Shown: positions 45,480 to 58,129 of the stretch, one piece after another
Position numbering within the stretch: the first letter of the stretch is position 1
How the letters are laid out: each line of letters begins with the position of its first letter
Source: Lithospermum erythrorhizon
Taxonomy: Eukaryota > Streptophyta > Magnoliopsida > Boraginales > Boraginaceae
Direction of reading: 5' to 3'
Assembly: GCA_019722365.1 (NCBI GenBank)
Contig: JADFUC010001617.1
Location: 37,369 to 101,368, forward strand
Length of the DNA: 64,000 bases
Notes under the pieces: model-generated
What the model was told of the DNA's origin: nothing
Databases searched by the model: none
The model's input: only the letters and a program-made list of their open reading frames with translations
Made by a program: the position numbers and the translations under genes

Positions 45480-48400
45480 TCTAAATGTCGTTATCCGAGT
45501 AGTCCGGCGTGTCTTGTGAAGCATCCTTTATCGTCGTGTCCCGAATCATCTTGATAATAAATTGGAATATCCATACCTTACTTGATTTCAACATCGTTCG
45601 ATGGATCATATGAAGCGGCGGTTGTTGCTCCTCTTGAAAGATATCTTGATATTTAAAAGGCTGACGCGTCGACATTTTGTATATGAGTCGATCAACTAGG
45701 CTTCTAGCATTACGTCTTTCAACTGCCCAGCGCTGCTTGTGTTATGCTTTCTACTCGGATGCTTAGCGAAGATAGTATACTTGTTGTCTTTGTGATGCTG
45801 GGATAAAGGGTCATCCTTAGAGGCGTGCTCTTGTGTTTTGATTTGAACCGTGCATTTCCTCGGATGTATTTGCATCCACTGCTTGTGTGTCGAACCAATA
45901 ACATTTGAAGAGTACAAGCTTTATCAACGTATAAGTAGCCGTGCGACAATTCCCCAAATCTCTTCTATGACCCTATAATAATCAACATAGTCGTAAATCG
46001 TATACTTGAACCTTTAACACATGACACGGCTATTGTAAGTGCTTTCTTGTTACGTCATACACTGTGTCAAAGTAGTACCTATTGACGTAATAGCCCACTA
46101 TCTTAGTTTAATTTCATTAGTCGGACCACTTAGAGTGTCTGGCGAGGTGGCGTCTCCCATATTATTCCATTATATGGTTGTGAAGCCATTCTTATTAAGC
46201 GATATTGATTTATTTGTTCCTCGTGAGTGAAACACTTATTTATTCAATCAAATCGTGAGTACGTCGTAGGATATAAATTTATTTGTTTAGTTAACTATTA
46301 TAATAATATACAAATTCATTTTTTTATTGAACATTAAATATACACTAGCGAATGTATTCTGTATTTCGAGATATGTTGCACAAAATATACGTATCTTATT
46401 TGTCGTGTATTGTTCGCGGGTCATAAAATATCGATGTTTCGCCCGAAGCGTGCCTCGGCACGAGTAGAAACAACGGCAGTAGATGCGTCTTCGGTTCATT
46501 TGGTACATCGTGCCTCGGGGCGATTTAAGTCGGTTTTAAATATCCGCTTCCTCGAAGTACATTGAGCGAAGTTTGAAACCTCTTTGACTAAATGCGCCTC
46601 GCCTATTGACCACTTCAACACGTGCCTTTTGTCTACCATTTTCTTGATCCCCAATCACCAAACATGTAGAGTTAGTTAGAAACAAAATTAGATAGATAAA
46701 CCATCCAATCAACATATATTAATAAAGAGTGAAATATTCCACCGACTTCAACCGAATACATTTGTCATCTATCTTCATGACCTCCATTAAAGCCGTAAGG
46801 CAAATGTATTGTGGGTGCTCCGTCGCATCAAGAATCTTTGGTAGAATATTGTCTCATCTTGCAAATTATCTCAACAATGTGCGTGCGACTCTCATGAAAT
46901 CCCACAGCATTAAGGATTGTTGATGAAATGTAGCGGAAGAAAAAACCACCACTGCATTCTGGTTTTCCCATGTCGTCGGGCAGTACATGACGAAGTCCTA
47001 CAGGAAGTAATTTATGCACAATAATATGCACATCGTGACTTTTCAGTCCGTTGAAGTTCACATTCGAAACCGCGTCTCGAAATGTTTGAAGCATATCCGT
47101 GTCCAGATAATTTGAGGCGTCTTAACAACTCCTAAACTCTTTACGTTGTGTTGTGGTTGAGTGTATGTACAAAGTCTTTGTTTAAAACTTACTCGCGGAT
47201 CTCGTGCATATGCAATTGGGGTCGTGAAAAATGAGTCTCAAGGTCAATCCTTGCCCGTTCATTATCTTTCGTTTTTCTGGGCATCCGCTCTGATTGTAAT
47301 ACATTCTCACCATTGTTCTTCTCTGTATGCATGAAGTCGATGTTGTGTCACGATCTTGTTTTGTAGACTAATAACTCAAATCCCATAACCATACTCCTCT
47401 CTTGCATAAGTTGTGCACAACGTATACCTGCGGTTACGTGTTCGCGTATACGCCGCTGAAACCGTCGAGGATCGATAAAGATACGAGATTATACCCACCG
47501 GCTCGGTAAGTCGCTCGTTGCCGCAGGCTGACAAGTTAAGTCGCCAATGGCAGCATGCTGCGTCCCTAAGCGGATGTGTTGGGCCAGGGAGAAAAGGGCG
47601 GTGACAATCAAGCCATGAAAATTCCCGGAGCCTGCAAGCTTTAGTATGCTCCATACAATGCGGACAAGCTAATCTACCATGTGTGCTCCTACCCGGATAA
47701 CATGCGGTAATGCGGGAAAATCCTTGTCGTCCGTATCAAAATAGCCGCATGTTGAAGTTACTGCTCCCCAGGCAGCGTCGAATGTCACCGACACGGTATG
47801 CGCTGACTCGCTGGCTTCATCAACGAGGTCAAGAAAATATCTCTCCACTGGATTTTTTAGGTCGGGTATAATCGAGGATAAACAGAACTCTGGTTCGCCA
47901 TTGCACAATCCGGTGGTAAATTGTACACAGAGATAATAAGCGTACGCGAGGCAGGCGTCGGAAACTTGCCAAGAGTGCGAAACCATGCGTACACAAACCC
48001 GATGCGAACATTTCTCGGCTGCAGCCAAAATACGGATATGTTGCATCAAAATGTTTCCATTGCTCCGTCCACCGGAGTCGTCATCGCCCCGTCATGCATG
48101 CGGATCGATGGTGCCATGTCATAATCTGGTTGTCTTTAGCGGCATATACAATCGTTGTAGTCGAGGGGCTAATGGCATATATATCAAAACCTTTCTTGCA
48201 ATCGGCTTACGTTGTTCCTCCCTTCTTTCCTCGTACCTGCTTTCTCCATAAAAACGACATGCCTCCAACTGTTCATCCTCTTTGTAAAACAACATACAAT
48301 TATTCACACATCGCCCAGATTTTTTGTTTAGGCAAAGAACAAGGACTTCGATAATTTTTTGCCTCTACTGTAAGAAATCATTTTGAATGTTCTCCCTCAA

Positions 48401-48990
48401 ATTAGGGCCGGCGCGACGATTAAGAAAGAAATCCACCTTTGGAAATATTGTTGTGATAATTGTGATTCGGACTTTAAGACTAACAAAACATGTTGTCATT
48501 GATAACTTTTATAAATTCGATTGCAACCGTCCAGCGGCCAATTTTGGTTTCTGATTCCATCAAGTCATAGTATGTTCACTTCATTGTTGGATCTTTATAA
48601 TCCGTCATGTTCTTCTGTTAGTATACCCCCAATTCCAAATTGTGTGTCACAGTAGTAAGTTTAAACCATCTTGACCGTATGCATATATCGGTTCCGCCGA
48701 AATCGACACTGAAGTATTTACGCTACGCCAAGTAAACATTGAGAACATGATAATCTTCGCCGTGGTACTTGAGATGTAATATTTTTCCACAAAGCCATTA
48801 GACATCAATGCGTCTCAACTTGACTAATGTCACATACACTTTGCGTTTAACTTCCTCTTGTCGTGCCTAATCTCATAAATAGCTTGTGATTTTACGCAGC
48901 CTCCACGAAAACTCACTAAACCTTGTAGATATGCAAGATTCACATAGCCATCCGAACATAACGTTATGCATCAAGAAAGATATTTCGGAC
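45480..48990 (-). pseudogene. TNP2-type CACTA transposase remnant, copy 1
   Basis: TNP2 is the DDE transposase of plant CACTA elements and acts on the element ends in the nucleus. Reading the minus strand, a Transposase_21-like segment (47376-48049) has SIIPDLKNP, LVDEASE, YFDTDDKDFPAL and, in the next frame, MEHTKA and WLDCHRPFLP, the characteristic order of this family. A DUF4218-like segment follows at 46828-47094 (SHDVHIIVHKLLPVGLRHVLP). Then comes a DUF4216-like end at 45700-45950 (DDPLS, SITKTTSILSSL in shifted frames). No frame exceeds about 126 codons, so it cannot encode a working enzyme as written. Copy 2 has the same domains in the same order. Confidence 0.7.
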
Positions 48991-49019
48991 ATTTTCCTAA
49001 ATATATTGAAATTAAATGA

Positions 49020-49270
49020 AAAAAATTAAATAATTGGTTATAATTGAACATTATTGTACATAATTGGACATTATTGAAAATATATAATTGGACATTATTG
49101 TACATAATTGAATAAATGGGCGACAATTGAACATAATTAATTGGACATAATACTTGAACATAAATAATTATTGTAGTTAAACCCTAGATTTAGAATAAAA
49201 AATAAATTAAATGAAAAATAAATACTTGGACATAATTGCACATAGCTGAATATAATTGTGCATAAAAATA
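49020..49270. repeat. Tandem-like repeats of taattggacattattgtaca in CACTA copy 1
   Basis: About ten variants of the words ggacatta, ttgtacataattg and gaacataatt. Matched at 61675-61910 in copy 2. Confidence 0.7.
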
Positions 49271-50180
49271 TCAAAACATAGCATAGGATTCGGAGTTGAT
49301 GAGAGAGGGAGATATAGGTAAGAGGTAAGGGAGAAGTTTTTATTGGGTTTTGTTCTTAATCGTCTGCCGGGTTTGATTTTATATATTAGAGAATAGGCGT
49401 CGATTGTGTGGTGCCGATGCTTAGTACCGACCAACACACCCGTGCCCCAAGCTCGCTACTCGTTTTCTTATTTTTTTTATATTAATCTAATTTATTTAAG
49501 CATCTAATAAATATATTTTATTCCAAATTAGTTATATGTTAAGTAATATATACATATTATAAATATAAAATATTCACGTCGATAATAATTAGATACGGTA
49601 TATGATGTGTACAAATAGTCGGAGATTATACTGCGACTATACGATCATGTGCGAATCTTTACGAATATTTTTATTATAATTTTAACCATATATCTAATGA
49701 TTATTGTACATAATAATTAATTAGATTACTTAAAACTACATTAAAAGAAAGAAAAAATGATTTTTTACTATTTAGGAACCGGCGCCTACCGGCGCCCGAC
49801 GGCGCCCTCGGCAACTACCGGCCTTGAACCCTCCCAGGCCACCGACACTTAACCCGGCCACGACCCCGGCGCCCCCAAACCCTCGACACTTAACCGGCCA
49901 GCTATGCAACCTTACCGACACGGCCGACGCAATTTTGCGAATCGAGATGACAAAACATCAAACTATAAGCACAATCATTCAAATCAAGCATAAACAACAC
50001 AAGCATAAACATCGAACTATAAGCACAAATCATTCAAATCATTCAAATTAAAAATATAAATATATCCGTAAACCACAATCAAACTATAAACACAAATCAA
50101 ATCATAAAACATAAAAATAACCATAAATCTAAATAAAAATATTCATACATAAAAATCCATTCAAATATCCATACAAAACA
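49271..50180. other. CACTA copy 1 linker with subterminal-type words and a caaactataaacacaaat repeat
   Basis: 49770-49930 holds ccggcgcc/ccgacac words like the ends of the element. 49940-50180 holds about six units of aaactataa(g/a)cacaaatc plus attcaaat. An apparent plus-strand frame here is a product of the repeat. Confidence 0.5.
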
Positions 50181-50189
50181 TCTAATCTT

Positions 50190-51995
50190 TCTGGGGGCTA
50201 GGGCTGTAGTCTTTGAAGTGCAATATTGAGGGCACAGGGAGCTTTCGCTAATGAAGTGCAGGTGGGAGAGTGGGTGGCGGGATGGGAAGATGAGAGTCTT
50301 TCGACTCTGGAGTCGCGAGGCTGCATGGTGAGGATGGAAATTTGAATGGGCGGCTAACTTGATCTGCATGAGTCCACTGCAGATGGAGCAGGAGATGCGA
50401 AATCATCGCGGCCAGCCGGCTCCCGTATAGCGGCCCAGGCTTGTCCCTAGCGTGCCGGTTGGGCCACGATTCTTGAGGCCCTTGATCTCTTCCATTTAAG
50501 CGCAGGCCTCGTGTTCTGGCAGGTTCCGTCCTCGAGGGCGGGCGGATTTCCGATGGACAGCGTCCGTCGACATCTCGGCTGCCGGAGGTATAACCGGCTC
50601 AACATCCGGCCTTTCTCGATCGACCTCGCGATGCGCATCCACGATTGTCGCGGGCCTTTAATGGATCCAAGTCCGTACATGCCGTGGAACACGACCGGCG
50701 TGCCTAAATCACGCAGAAGTTATACAAACATAAGGATGAAATATAAATAACGATATAAATGTACAAAAAATAACTTTTAGAATTTAATGTATAAAAAATA
50801 AAAACTTACAAAAGCGATCTCCGGCCTTTGGTTGCTTAGAATTCCCCGTCGGTTAAATCGGTGGCATATCGCTTCTTCTTGTTAAGATCGAGAGCGAATA
50901 TTCAGCGGTGAAGACTGTTTTCGATCACCGACACTGAAAGCATAATTAAAATACATGAGTTAATAATGAAATAATGAAAATTAAAATTTAATAGTAAAAA
51001 TCCTAACTTACCTCGTCATGGAGCCTCTCATGAAGGCCACTTGCTCCCCGAGGAATGCTTCGAGGCTCCATGTTATGGCGAGAGTCATGCGGTTGTCGGT
51101 TCTTTGAGGAGATCGACCGGCTGGTCACATCGACACGATTACGGCGTACTTATCGCGAGGTCACGGATCGGTGGGGCGCGAGGTCGAAAGAAGGCGGGAT
51201 AGATACACTTACCGGCGCCCTTGTGCCTTCCCGCTACAGAAGATCTGGCTACCTCTTCTTGTTGAAGCCTCAAAATTTTGGCATATCTGACGCTCCTCAC
51301 AGATCTCGTATTGATCTGAAATAAATATAAAAGAATTAAAATTAATTTCACAATTCGAAAATCACAAAACATTTACATTTTAAATACTTCAAGCATTCCA
51401 TATACCGTCGTGCGCTTTGATCCGTCTTTATAGTATGGCCACGAATCTTTCCACCGGTTCCTTATTTAAGTTCTGAAAGAACACTTTTCACCGTACTACT
51501 AACGAAGCCTAACATAAACAATGATTTCATTAGATACAAATGATAAATATAAATATTAATAAGACAAACTCAATAAATAAAATGCACTCACGTTCCTGAA
51601 AGCATGTAGCTATCCTCCAGCCCCAGCTGACGAAGATGACGTTGGGCCTATCGAGATCACCGCCGTACCCGACTATTAGTCTCGGGACTCTGTCCATAAG
51701 GTCGTCGTCATTTCGACCCGACTCGTCGGTATATCTCTCCGGTCATCAGCGTTAGCGTGTGGCAGTAGTCTTGGTATAGATCACGTCAGGCGTGCTTTCG
51801 TAGACTCTTGCTGGGCCAGTCGGCGTCTTGGCGGATATAGACGGCGATGCTCGCGGTATCGTCACAGGGTCCACTAAGGTAATGCACTTTATGTCGAGAG
51901 CATGTGCCCCGATGGCTGGCTCGATCACAAGAGTCCGGATAGGTACCCACTGAGCTTTCTTCGGCGACGATCCTCTCTGCTCGACATCGTACACT
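50190..51995 (-). pseudogene. Second CACTA gene region, unrecognised (possibly Ptta/En-Spm or TNPA-like), copy 1
   Basis: Several GC-richer exon-like blocks (50190-50700, 50810-50930, 51010-51320, 51395-51480, 51600-51990) are separated by short AT-rich introns, some with minus-strand GTAAGT donors (for example at 51212 and 51012). A minus-strand block near 51395-51460 reads NRWKDSWPYYKDGSK in one frame. CACTA elements usually carry a second protein that binds subterminal repeats, which would fit, but I could not identify a domain. Copy 2 has the same blocks from 62830. Confidence 0.4.
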
Positions 51996-52029
51996 TCTTC
52001 AAATCAAGTTTTCTACTGTACGAGCCCTT

Positions 52030-52420
52030 AAAACACAGGTTTTCAGAATTAAATTCTATCAAAATTATAACAATATCATTCAAATCAATTCAATTCAAAT
52101 CAAAATCAATTGATCCAATTCAGTAACATTCAAACTCGAATCTAATTCCAAACAACATTTCGATCTAATTCAAACAACATTCAAACTAATTCTTTATCAA
52201 TTCAATTCAAATTTAATTGATTTAATCTCAAATATAATTCAAATCAAATCAAATTCAAACTTAATCAAATTCAAATTGAAATCCAATTCGGTCTAAATCA
52301 AACTCAAATCTAATATAATTCAAACTCGATCCAATTGATTCATCAACAACAATTCCAATTGCAATTCAGTAATTAAAATAAATTAAACAAATAAATCAAC
52401 ATTCAATTCCCAGTCCAATC
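52030..52420. repeat. caattcaaat-type simple repeat in CACTA copy 1
   Basis: Dense imperfect repeats of caattcaaat / tcaaatcaa over ~390 bp. Low-complexity, non-coding. Confidence 0.8.
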
Positions 52421-53106
52421 TAACTAATTAAAATAGAATTAAAAATGAATTAAACTTATAAGCTATACAAATTAACAAATTAAAATGAATAAATCCAAAA
52501 ATAATAATTAGTAAAAAATGAATTAAATTTATAATTAATACTAGAATTAAGCAATTTATGCAACAACTAATTAAAACAATAAACAAAAAAATGAATTAAA
52601 AGAAATTAGATCATAATTAAACATATAATAACAAACAATTAAACATACAAAGTAAATTATAAAACAAATAATTAAAACATTAAGCGAAAAAATGAAAAAA
52701 CAAAAAAGCAAAAAAACACGCCTTTTTTTTTACGGTGGAGTGCGGTGGGGAATCGGCAGTGAGGCCGGTTGTGGGGCGGTGGCAGTGGTGGGGTCGGGCG
52801 TTGGCATCGATTGGCCGAGGGGTGGGGCGGAGGGTGGGTATCGGTAGGGTTTGGGGGGGGGACTAATGATGTAGGAAAAAAGCGTTTTTTTAATATATAG
52901 CGAGACATAGCGTCGGTGTGGTCGGTAAATAATTAATTTTTGATTTTTTAAATTAAGAAAAGGTCGACAGCACTTGACACACAGGCACCAAAAGGCCCAA
53001 AAAAAACCGGGCCTTTAAAGCCGATAGAGCCAAATATTTATCTTAGGCATGCATGTGGTGTCGGTATCATTTCTGCCGTCTTGTAGGTCGCGTTTTTCTA
53101 ATAGTG
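52421..53106. other. Right end of CACTA copy 1: AT-rich leader, G-rich block and terminal repeat
   Basis: Positions 52735-52862 are purine/G-rich with a quadruplex-type motif at 52819-52839. 52905-53106 has gtcggtgtggtcggt and gtgtcggtatcat words and the terminal inverted repeat. It is upstream of the minus-strand genes, so it should contain the element's promoter. A frame on the minus strand at 52672-52908 is composition-driven. Confidence 0.5.
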
Positions 53107-54082
53107 ATCTCAAGCAAAGTAATTGAATTGTTCAAAAACAATTCATTTCCCCATAAATTCCATTCTGCATTCGTTTCATTCTTATTGAAATTCATTATTC
53201 TTACAATAGATGAGCAGCTCATTTGTTACATTCTTATTGTATTAAAAATGATTGTTAAAAGGGTGAAAGCAGTCGCTCATTACAAAAAGAATGTTATTTA
53301 CACTCTGATGTTTTAGTATGATATTTCACTTCATCATTTTTTATCCATTTTATAGTATAGGTAGAGTGTTATTACTAATTGGAGTGTATAAATCAAAATT
53401 CAATACATATATATATATATAATCATTAAAATTAGGATAGTAATAATATTATTCGCAATAAAGAGTTCTGGTTTCACAGTATTGCATTGAAATGACAAAA
53501 TTGTAAAAAGAATAAATAAATAAATATTAAATATATATAGTTAAGAAGTCAGTTTTATTAGTTATATTTCAAATAGCAGTCATTGTATTACTTGTTTTCG
53601 ACTCTAATACAATTCAAGTGGACAACGGTTCTTAATAGTTGTTATATTTATAATGGAGATATCACAATTGCAGGATTGGTAGTCTCAATTGTCACAAGGT
53701 TAACAGTTATCCCTACACAAGCAGCAACGTTCTAAATGATACGGAGTAATAGTTAATGTTAGGTTGTTGACATGATTTGAATTCAATTTGTTGTCATGTA
53801 CTCATGTTATTTTTGTGGGACCTTTTTTAAAAAAAAAGAAATCGAACTTTATCATTATAAGAATCCGAATCATGAATTTTGTCATTGTTATTAATTATGT
53901 ACGAAGTAATTTTGTATGTTTGTTCATTCAATAAATTAATAATTGTCCTATTTTGATTAATAGCCAATGAATTTCACAAATTGTTCAGTCGTAATTGTGT
54001 GGTTGCATTAACTTATAGAGATCTTCTTGAAATCATTGTAAATTAGATGGGCGTCCGTTTAAATTAATAATATGTTATATTG
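53107..54082. other. AT-rich spacer between the CACTA copies, nothing recognised
   Basis: Contains a short (AT)n near 53408 and an ACGGAGTA word at 53740. A plus-strand frame (53053-53316) starts inside the CACTA end and has no recognisable domain. Confidence 0.45.
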
Positions 54083-54501
54083 AGCGTGTTTGGCTAAGTT
54101 TATTTATAGTCAAATCAATCTATGACCAAAATAACGTGTTTGGATATCACTCATAAGTAATTGTAACTTATAAATTGAAAAATAATTTTTTTTTTAAAGT
54201 AGCAATTTATTACTTTTTTTCCAAATATTTTTTTCTCCAACTTATAAGTTGATTTGATCAATTAATTTACTTCATTATTCTTTTATATTTTAAAATGTTG
54301 AAAAGGTGATATGAATGAGCATGCCCTTATAAGTCCTTTCATACTTCGTACAACTTAGAAGCTACATTAGCCAAACATAACATTGTTTATTTATCACTTA
54401 TAAATTAGTCACCTATATATAAATTACTTCTAAATTTTATTGTTACTTATAAGTTGGTCACTTATAAATTAAACAAAAATAAGCCTACCCAAACGGACTC
54501 A
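54083..54501. mobile_element. hAT-type MITE, 419 bp, with 8-bp target duplication
   Basis: Flanked by TTATATTG at 54075-54082 and 54502-54509. The ends are inverted copies (agcgtgtttggctaag / tgagtccgtttgggtagg when reversed), extending into aacttataag-rich sub-ends. Interior AT-rich, non-coding. Confidence 0.8.
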
Positions 54502-54575
54502 TTATATTGTCTCTAAATGTGCGTCTACTTAACTAAGTGTACATCCTTTTATAGAGTTAATTGCTGAAATTGGTC

Positions 54576-54760
54576 CCAGAAAATTCAAAAGTTGGGATTT
54601 GATTAATTCTTTGAAATTAGTCCTTTATAGTGGGCAGGTTGCGTTTTGATTCCAGTTATGATTGTGATGTTAAAAACTAACAGCAAAATGAGGGACCAAA
54701 ACGCCTTGTCAAAGCCACTATTAGATAAATCCCAACTTTTAAAACTTTTATCTGCGATTG
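54576..54760. repeat. Small foldback repeat
   Basis: Two arms of about 75-80 bp pair: caaaagttgggatttgatt at the left, and ttaaaagttgggatttatct when the right arm is reversed, continuing to tagtggGC/tagtggct and gcgttttg(a/g)t. Ends are approximate. Confidence 0.6.
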
Positions 54761-56462
54761 TAAGCTTCGTCATTATATAGAACTTCGTGCTTATATTTCC
54801 AAAATGATGCTGCTAGAAACAATATTGAAGATTTGAAGTTTCGTACAAATCCAGCTTTGCAATCTATCTTATATTATCACTTTGCTTTATATAATGATGA
54901 TACAAGCCCACTTTTTACAATTTACATCAATCTATTTGATATACGACAGGACAGTTTGGATTAAGAATGTCAGGTATGTTTTTCTACTTGAAATACATTG
55001 GCTGATTTACTGATTTACGTCAACAATCATCTTTTTATCAGTTGTAACCTGTAAAGGTTATGCAAATTTAATTATTGTAGACTCATGTCTAAATCATCTT
55101 TCTCAAAGTTTCATAAAATATTCTTGATTCTTCCATTGGCTGATTTCCTTTGATAAGAATAACTTGTATGGGGCATCCTAACATTTTCAATGATCTTAAA
55201 TGATAAAGTTGGCTTCGATTGAATCATCAGGAAAGAAAAACATCGATAAGGATTCTTAAAAGTGTCTTAACCTCCACTTAAATTTTCAGTGATGTTAACA
55301 AAATTGAAATTCATTGTGGAATAAAGCACATTCAGAACAAATGTCATATGTGATTCTCTACTTTTTAGTACTGTTAGAACATTGCATTTCTGCATGAGTT
55401 CACAATCCACTTATAAAACTTCAAACTCTTATAATATGAGAATGGCTGAATTTAGAAGGGACCCAACTAATTTAACGGGCAGCTCAATCAATCGTGCCCA
55501 ACATAAATGAAAGTGCTCACATTTGAAGATAAGAATAAAAAAATCCATTTCAACTTAAATTTTGTGGCACTTGTTATTTATGTAGCAATGATAATCATTA
55601 AATTTTTTTAAAATTGGACAACTACTAAAAATGAGGACGAGGGTGGTATATATTTTTGATAAAGCTCTCATCTTGATTTGGCAATCAAGTAGCATATCAA
55701 AAGTATATTTTCAACATACCAATCTTAACAGGATTCCTCGCCAAGTCACCACACAAGATGAATAAAGCTCTAATCTTGATTTCACAAAGAGACCATAATT
55801 AAGAAAATCATGAATAAAACAACATAATCGATAACTAAACCCAACTTCCAAAATCAATCTATCAATTACATAAAGATGAATAAACAAATAACCTCAACAT
55901 TTCCAGAGATGCAAGAGAAGCACAACTTTTCAGACGATAAGCACAAGACGTTGTTTTTGTAACCTGTTAAGTACATTTAGTTGCTTGTCGCAACCTAACA
56001 AAGGACAAATAAAATATAGAATTCAGTTTAAAAAATAATAGAAAATCAGCATTGCATGATGATGTTTATGTCGTTTTGTAGCAGACCACAAATGGCGTGA
56101 TTAATAATCATATATGTGCAATTGAACTTCCAAAATATTCACTAGCTCGGATTCAGGTTGATAACAAATCATCATTAGCTAAATCTCAGTATTCAACTCA
56201 ATTTTTGTGTTTTTTCCCAAAAGCGCATTCTTAAGGCCTGTGTCATAACCCATTTGAATATATCATATATGCATGATTGAGTAAAAGTCACTTCATCGTA
56301 ACACTTATTCCACACAAAACATCAAACAATCAGGACTTCGACAAGCTAATTAGATTATTCAGATAGTAAAAAGGATATAGACAATAAATATACAGTTGTA
56401 TATAAGCTAAGTCGTCAAAAGTTATATCTTTTCCGATACTTGTGAATTGATCAATAACCAGC
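54761..56462. other. AT-rich spacer, nothing recognised
   Basis: 1.7 kb of non-coding sequence before the second CACTA copy. No frame of note on either strand, and no repeat ends. Confidence 0.5.
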
Positions 56463-56499
56463 CATTCTTAGAAAGCAGGGGTAAGGTGTCGTAGGCAGC

Positions 56500-56880
56500 T
56501 ACAGGCAATATGGGGTTTAGTATCGGTCGGGTGTCAGGTGTATATGGCCAGGCTTTAATCGGCGATCTTCGTTAAATATCGTCTGGCAGAAATTTCGTGG
56601 AGATATTCTTAGAAGTTTCGGGTTAGGATAAGAACTACTGAGCAAAATCAAACATTTAATTTCTTTTTGATTTATTTTAATACCGACACCCTACCGACAC
56701 CATATCACATTTAATTTTATTTTTAATTTATTTTATTACCGACACTTTATTTAATTAATTTTATTTTTGATTTATTTTATTACCGACACCACGTCGACAC
56801 CACATACCTTATAATACCGACAATATGTTGAAGATCGACCTGAAACCGACACACCACATCGTTAAAGCTTAGCGCTCACC
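56500..56880. repeat. Left subterminal repeat array of CACTA copy 2
   Basis: taccgacaccctaccgacacc, taccgacacttt, taccgacaccac and accgacaca words, several tandem, separated by ttaattttattttt spacers. It is better preserved than the array of copy 1 and shows the consensus ACCGACACC. Confidence 0.75.
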
Positions 56881-58129
56881 GTGTAAAGCGCCAACTGGTA
56901 AATTTTAACGATTATCTTGTGCGGATCTTTCTGCCTGACATTCAGCTCAGCTGCAAAATTCATAAAAATACCCGAAAAAAACAAGGCAAACATACAAAAA
57001 ACATCAAAAATAATATAAACATCAAACAAAAATATCAAAACGGCGTAAAGCATCAAACAAAATAATAACACAAAAATACTATCCCAAAACATGAACAACA
57101 ATATAAAGCATCGAAACAAAATAACACAAGCAATGGCAAAAATACGTCAACATAAACATCAAACATCAAAATTAGCACTTTTACTCTTTGGATAATTTTC
57201 ACTTACAATAAAAAGCGAAATGCTTGACATTATTATCATGATAAAAAATTAGATAGACATAAAGAAATCGAAATGTAACAAATTAAACAAAATAATTAGA
57301 TAGACGTAAATGTAACAAAATAATTACCTCAAACAATTTTCCTACTAAATGAAACAATATAAGAAGGTTAGTAGATAATAAATAATTAGATATCTAACAA
57401 AATAATTACCTCAAATAATTTTCCTACAAAAGAAACAATATAAGAAAGTTAGTAGCCATTATTATAAAATTAAACAAAATAATAAGTAAATTATAATTGA
57501 GGTTGAAATTGTGAAAATTAAAATGTAAAAAATATAGTGATTATGTGATTAGAAGTGTTTATATGAGTAGAAGAGGTATGGGATTACGAAATTTTATTAC
57601 GGCCAGAAGCGCTAAGCCTTGAGCCAGCCTTGTCACATGCTCTGATATTTTAAAATTACCCATGGCTTTATTTTTTTAGCGGGAATCGAAAATTTAAGGA
57701 CCGATCTACCCGGCCAACTATACCGACACCGGTTTGAATAATGTAAAAGCCGCAGACCGTCACGACCGACACTTTTTAACCGGCGCGTTCATACGTATAG
57801 AGTACCCTGATTGATTGTGGTACATCGCGCTACGAACACGCGAACATTGATAGCCTAATAATGCCAAGGCAGAACAACGTACTCTTGGCGCCGTTATCCT
57901 TATGCTTGTTCTAAACACAAACACTTAATCGTTTCATGCTATATATGGGAGATGAACAATTGAAATTAGAAGAAGTGATTAATGTAAATGTGAAAATACT
58001 TAGTATGATTATTTACCTGGCGCATGCAAGGTTTGTCGATTATTACACAAAAAACTTGAAAATAAAACATTGGATCTAATTCTCTTCCGAGGCCATGCAC
58101 CATTAGTATTGTTCCCGAAATAGCGCTTC
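56881..58129. other. CACTA copy 2: AT-rich non-coding part downstream of the transposase
   Basis: Aligns with 44331-45479 and has the same acctcaaa(c/t)aattttcctac repeats. A minus-strand frame at 56862-57119 is hydrophobic by AT composition and not a protein I recognise. Confidence 0.45.

Larger units (their letters stand above)
43771..53106 (-). mobile_element. CACTA (En/Spm, TNP2-type) transposon, copy 1, 9.3 kb
   Basis: The left end is CACTCTTGGAAAAGCAGGGC and the right end, reversed, is CACTATTAGAAAAACGCG, diverged copies of one CACTA terminus. Both ends are followed by arrays of ACCGACACC/GGTGTCGGT words, the subterminal repeats bound by the element's own protein in this superfamily. 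Minus-strand TNP2 transposase remnants lie at 45.5-49.0 kb and a second gene region at 50.2-52.0 kb. The 3-bp flanks are ata / atc, not an exact duplication. Coding parts are broken by many frameshifts. Confidence 0.8.

Noticed and set aside
50097..50750. Arg/Pro-rich frames as separate small genes
   Set aside because: They overlap on opposite strands inside the second CACTA gene region, and the alignment to copy 2 breaks their frames.
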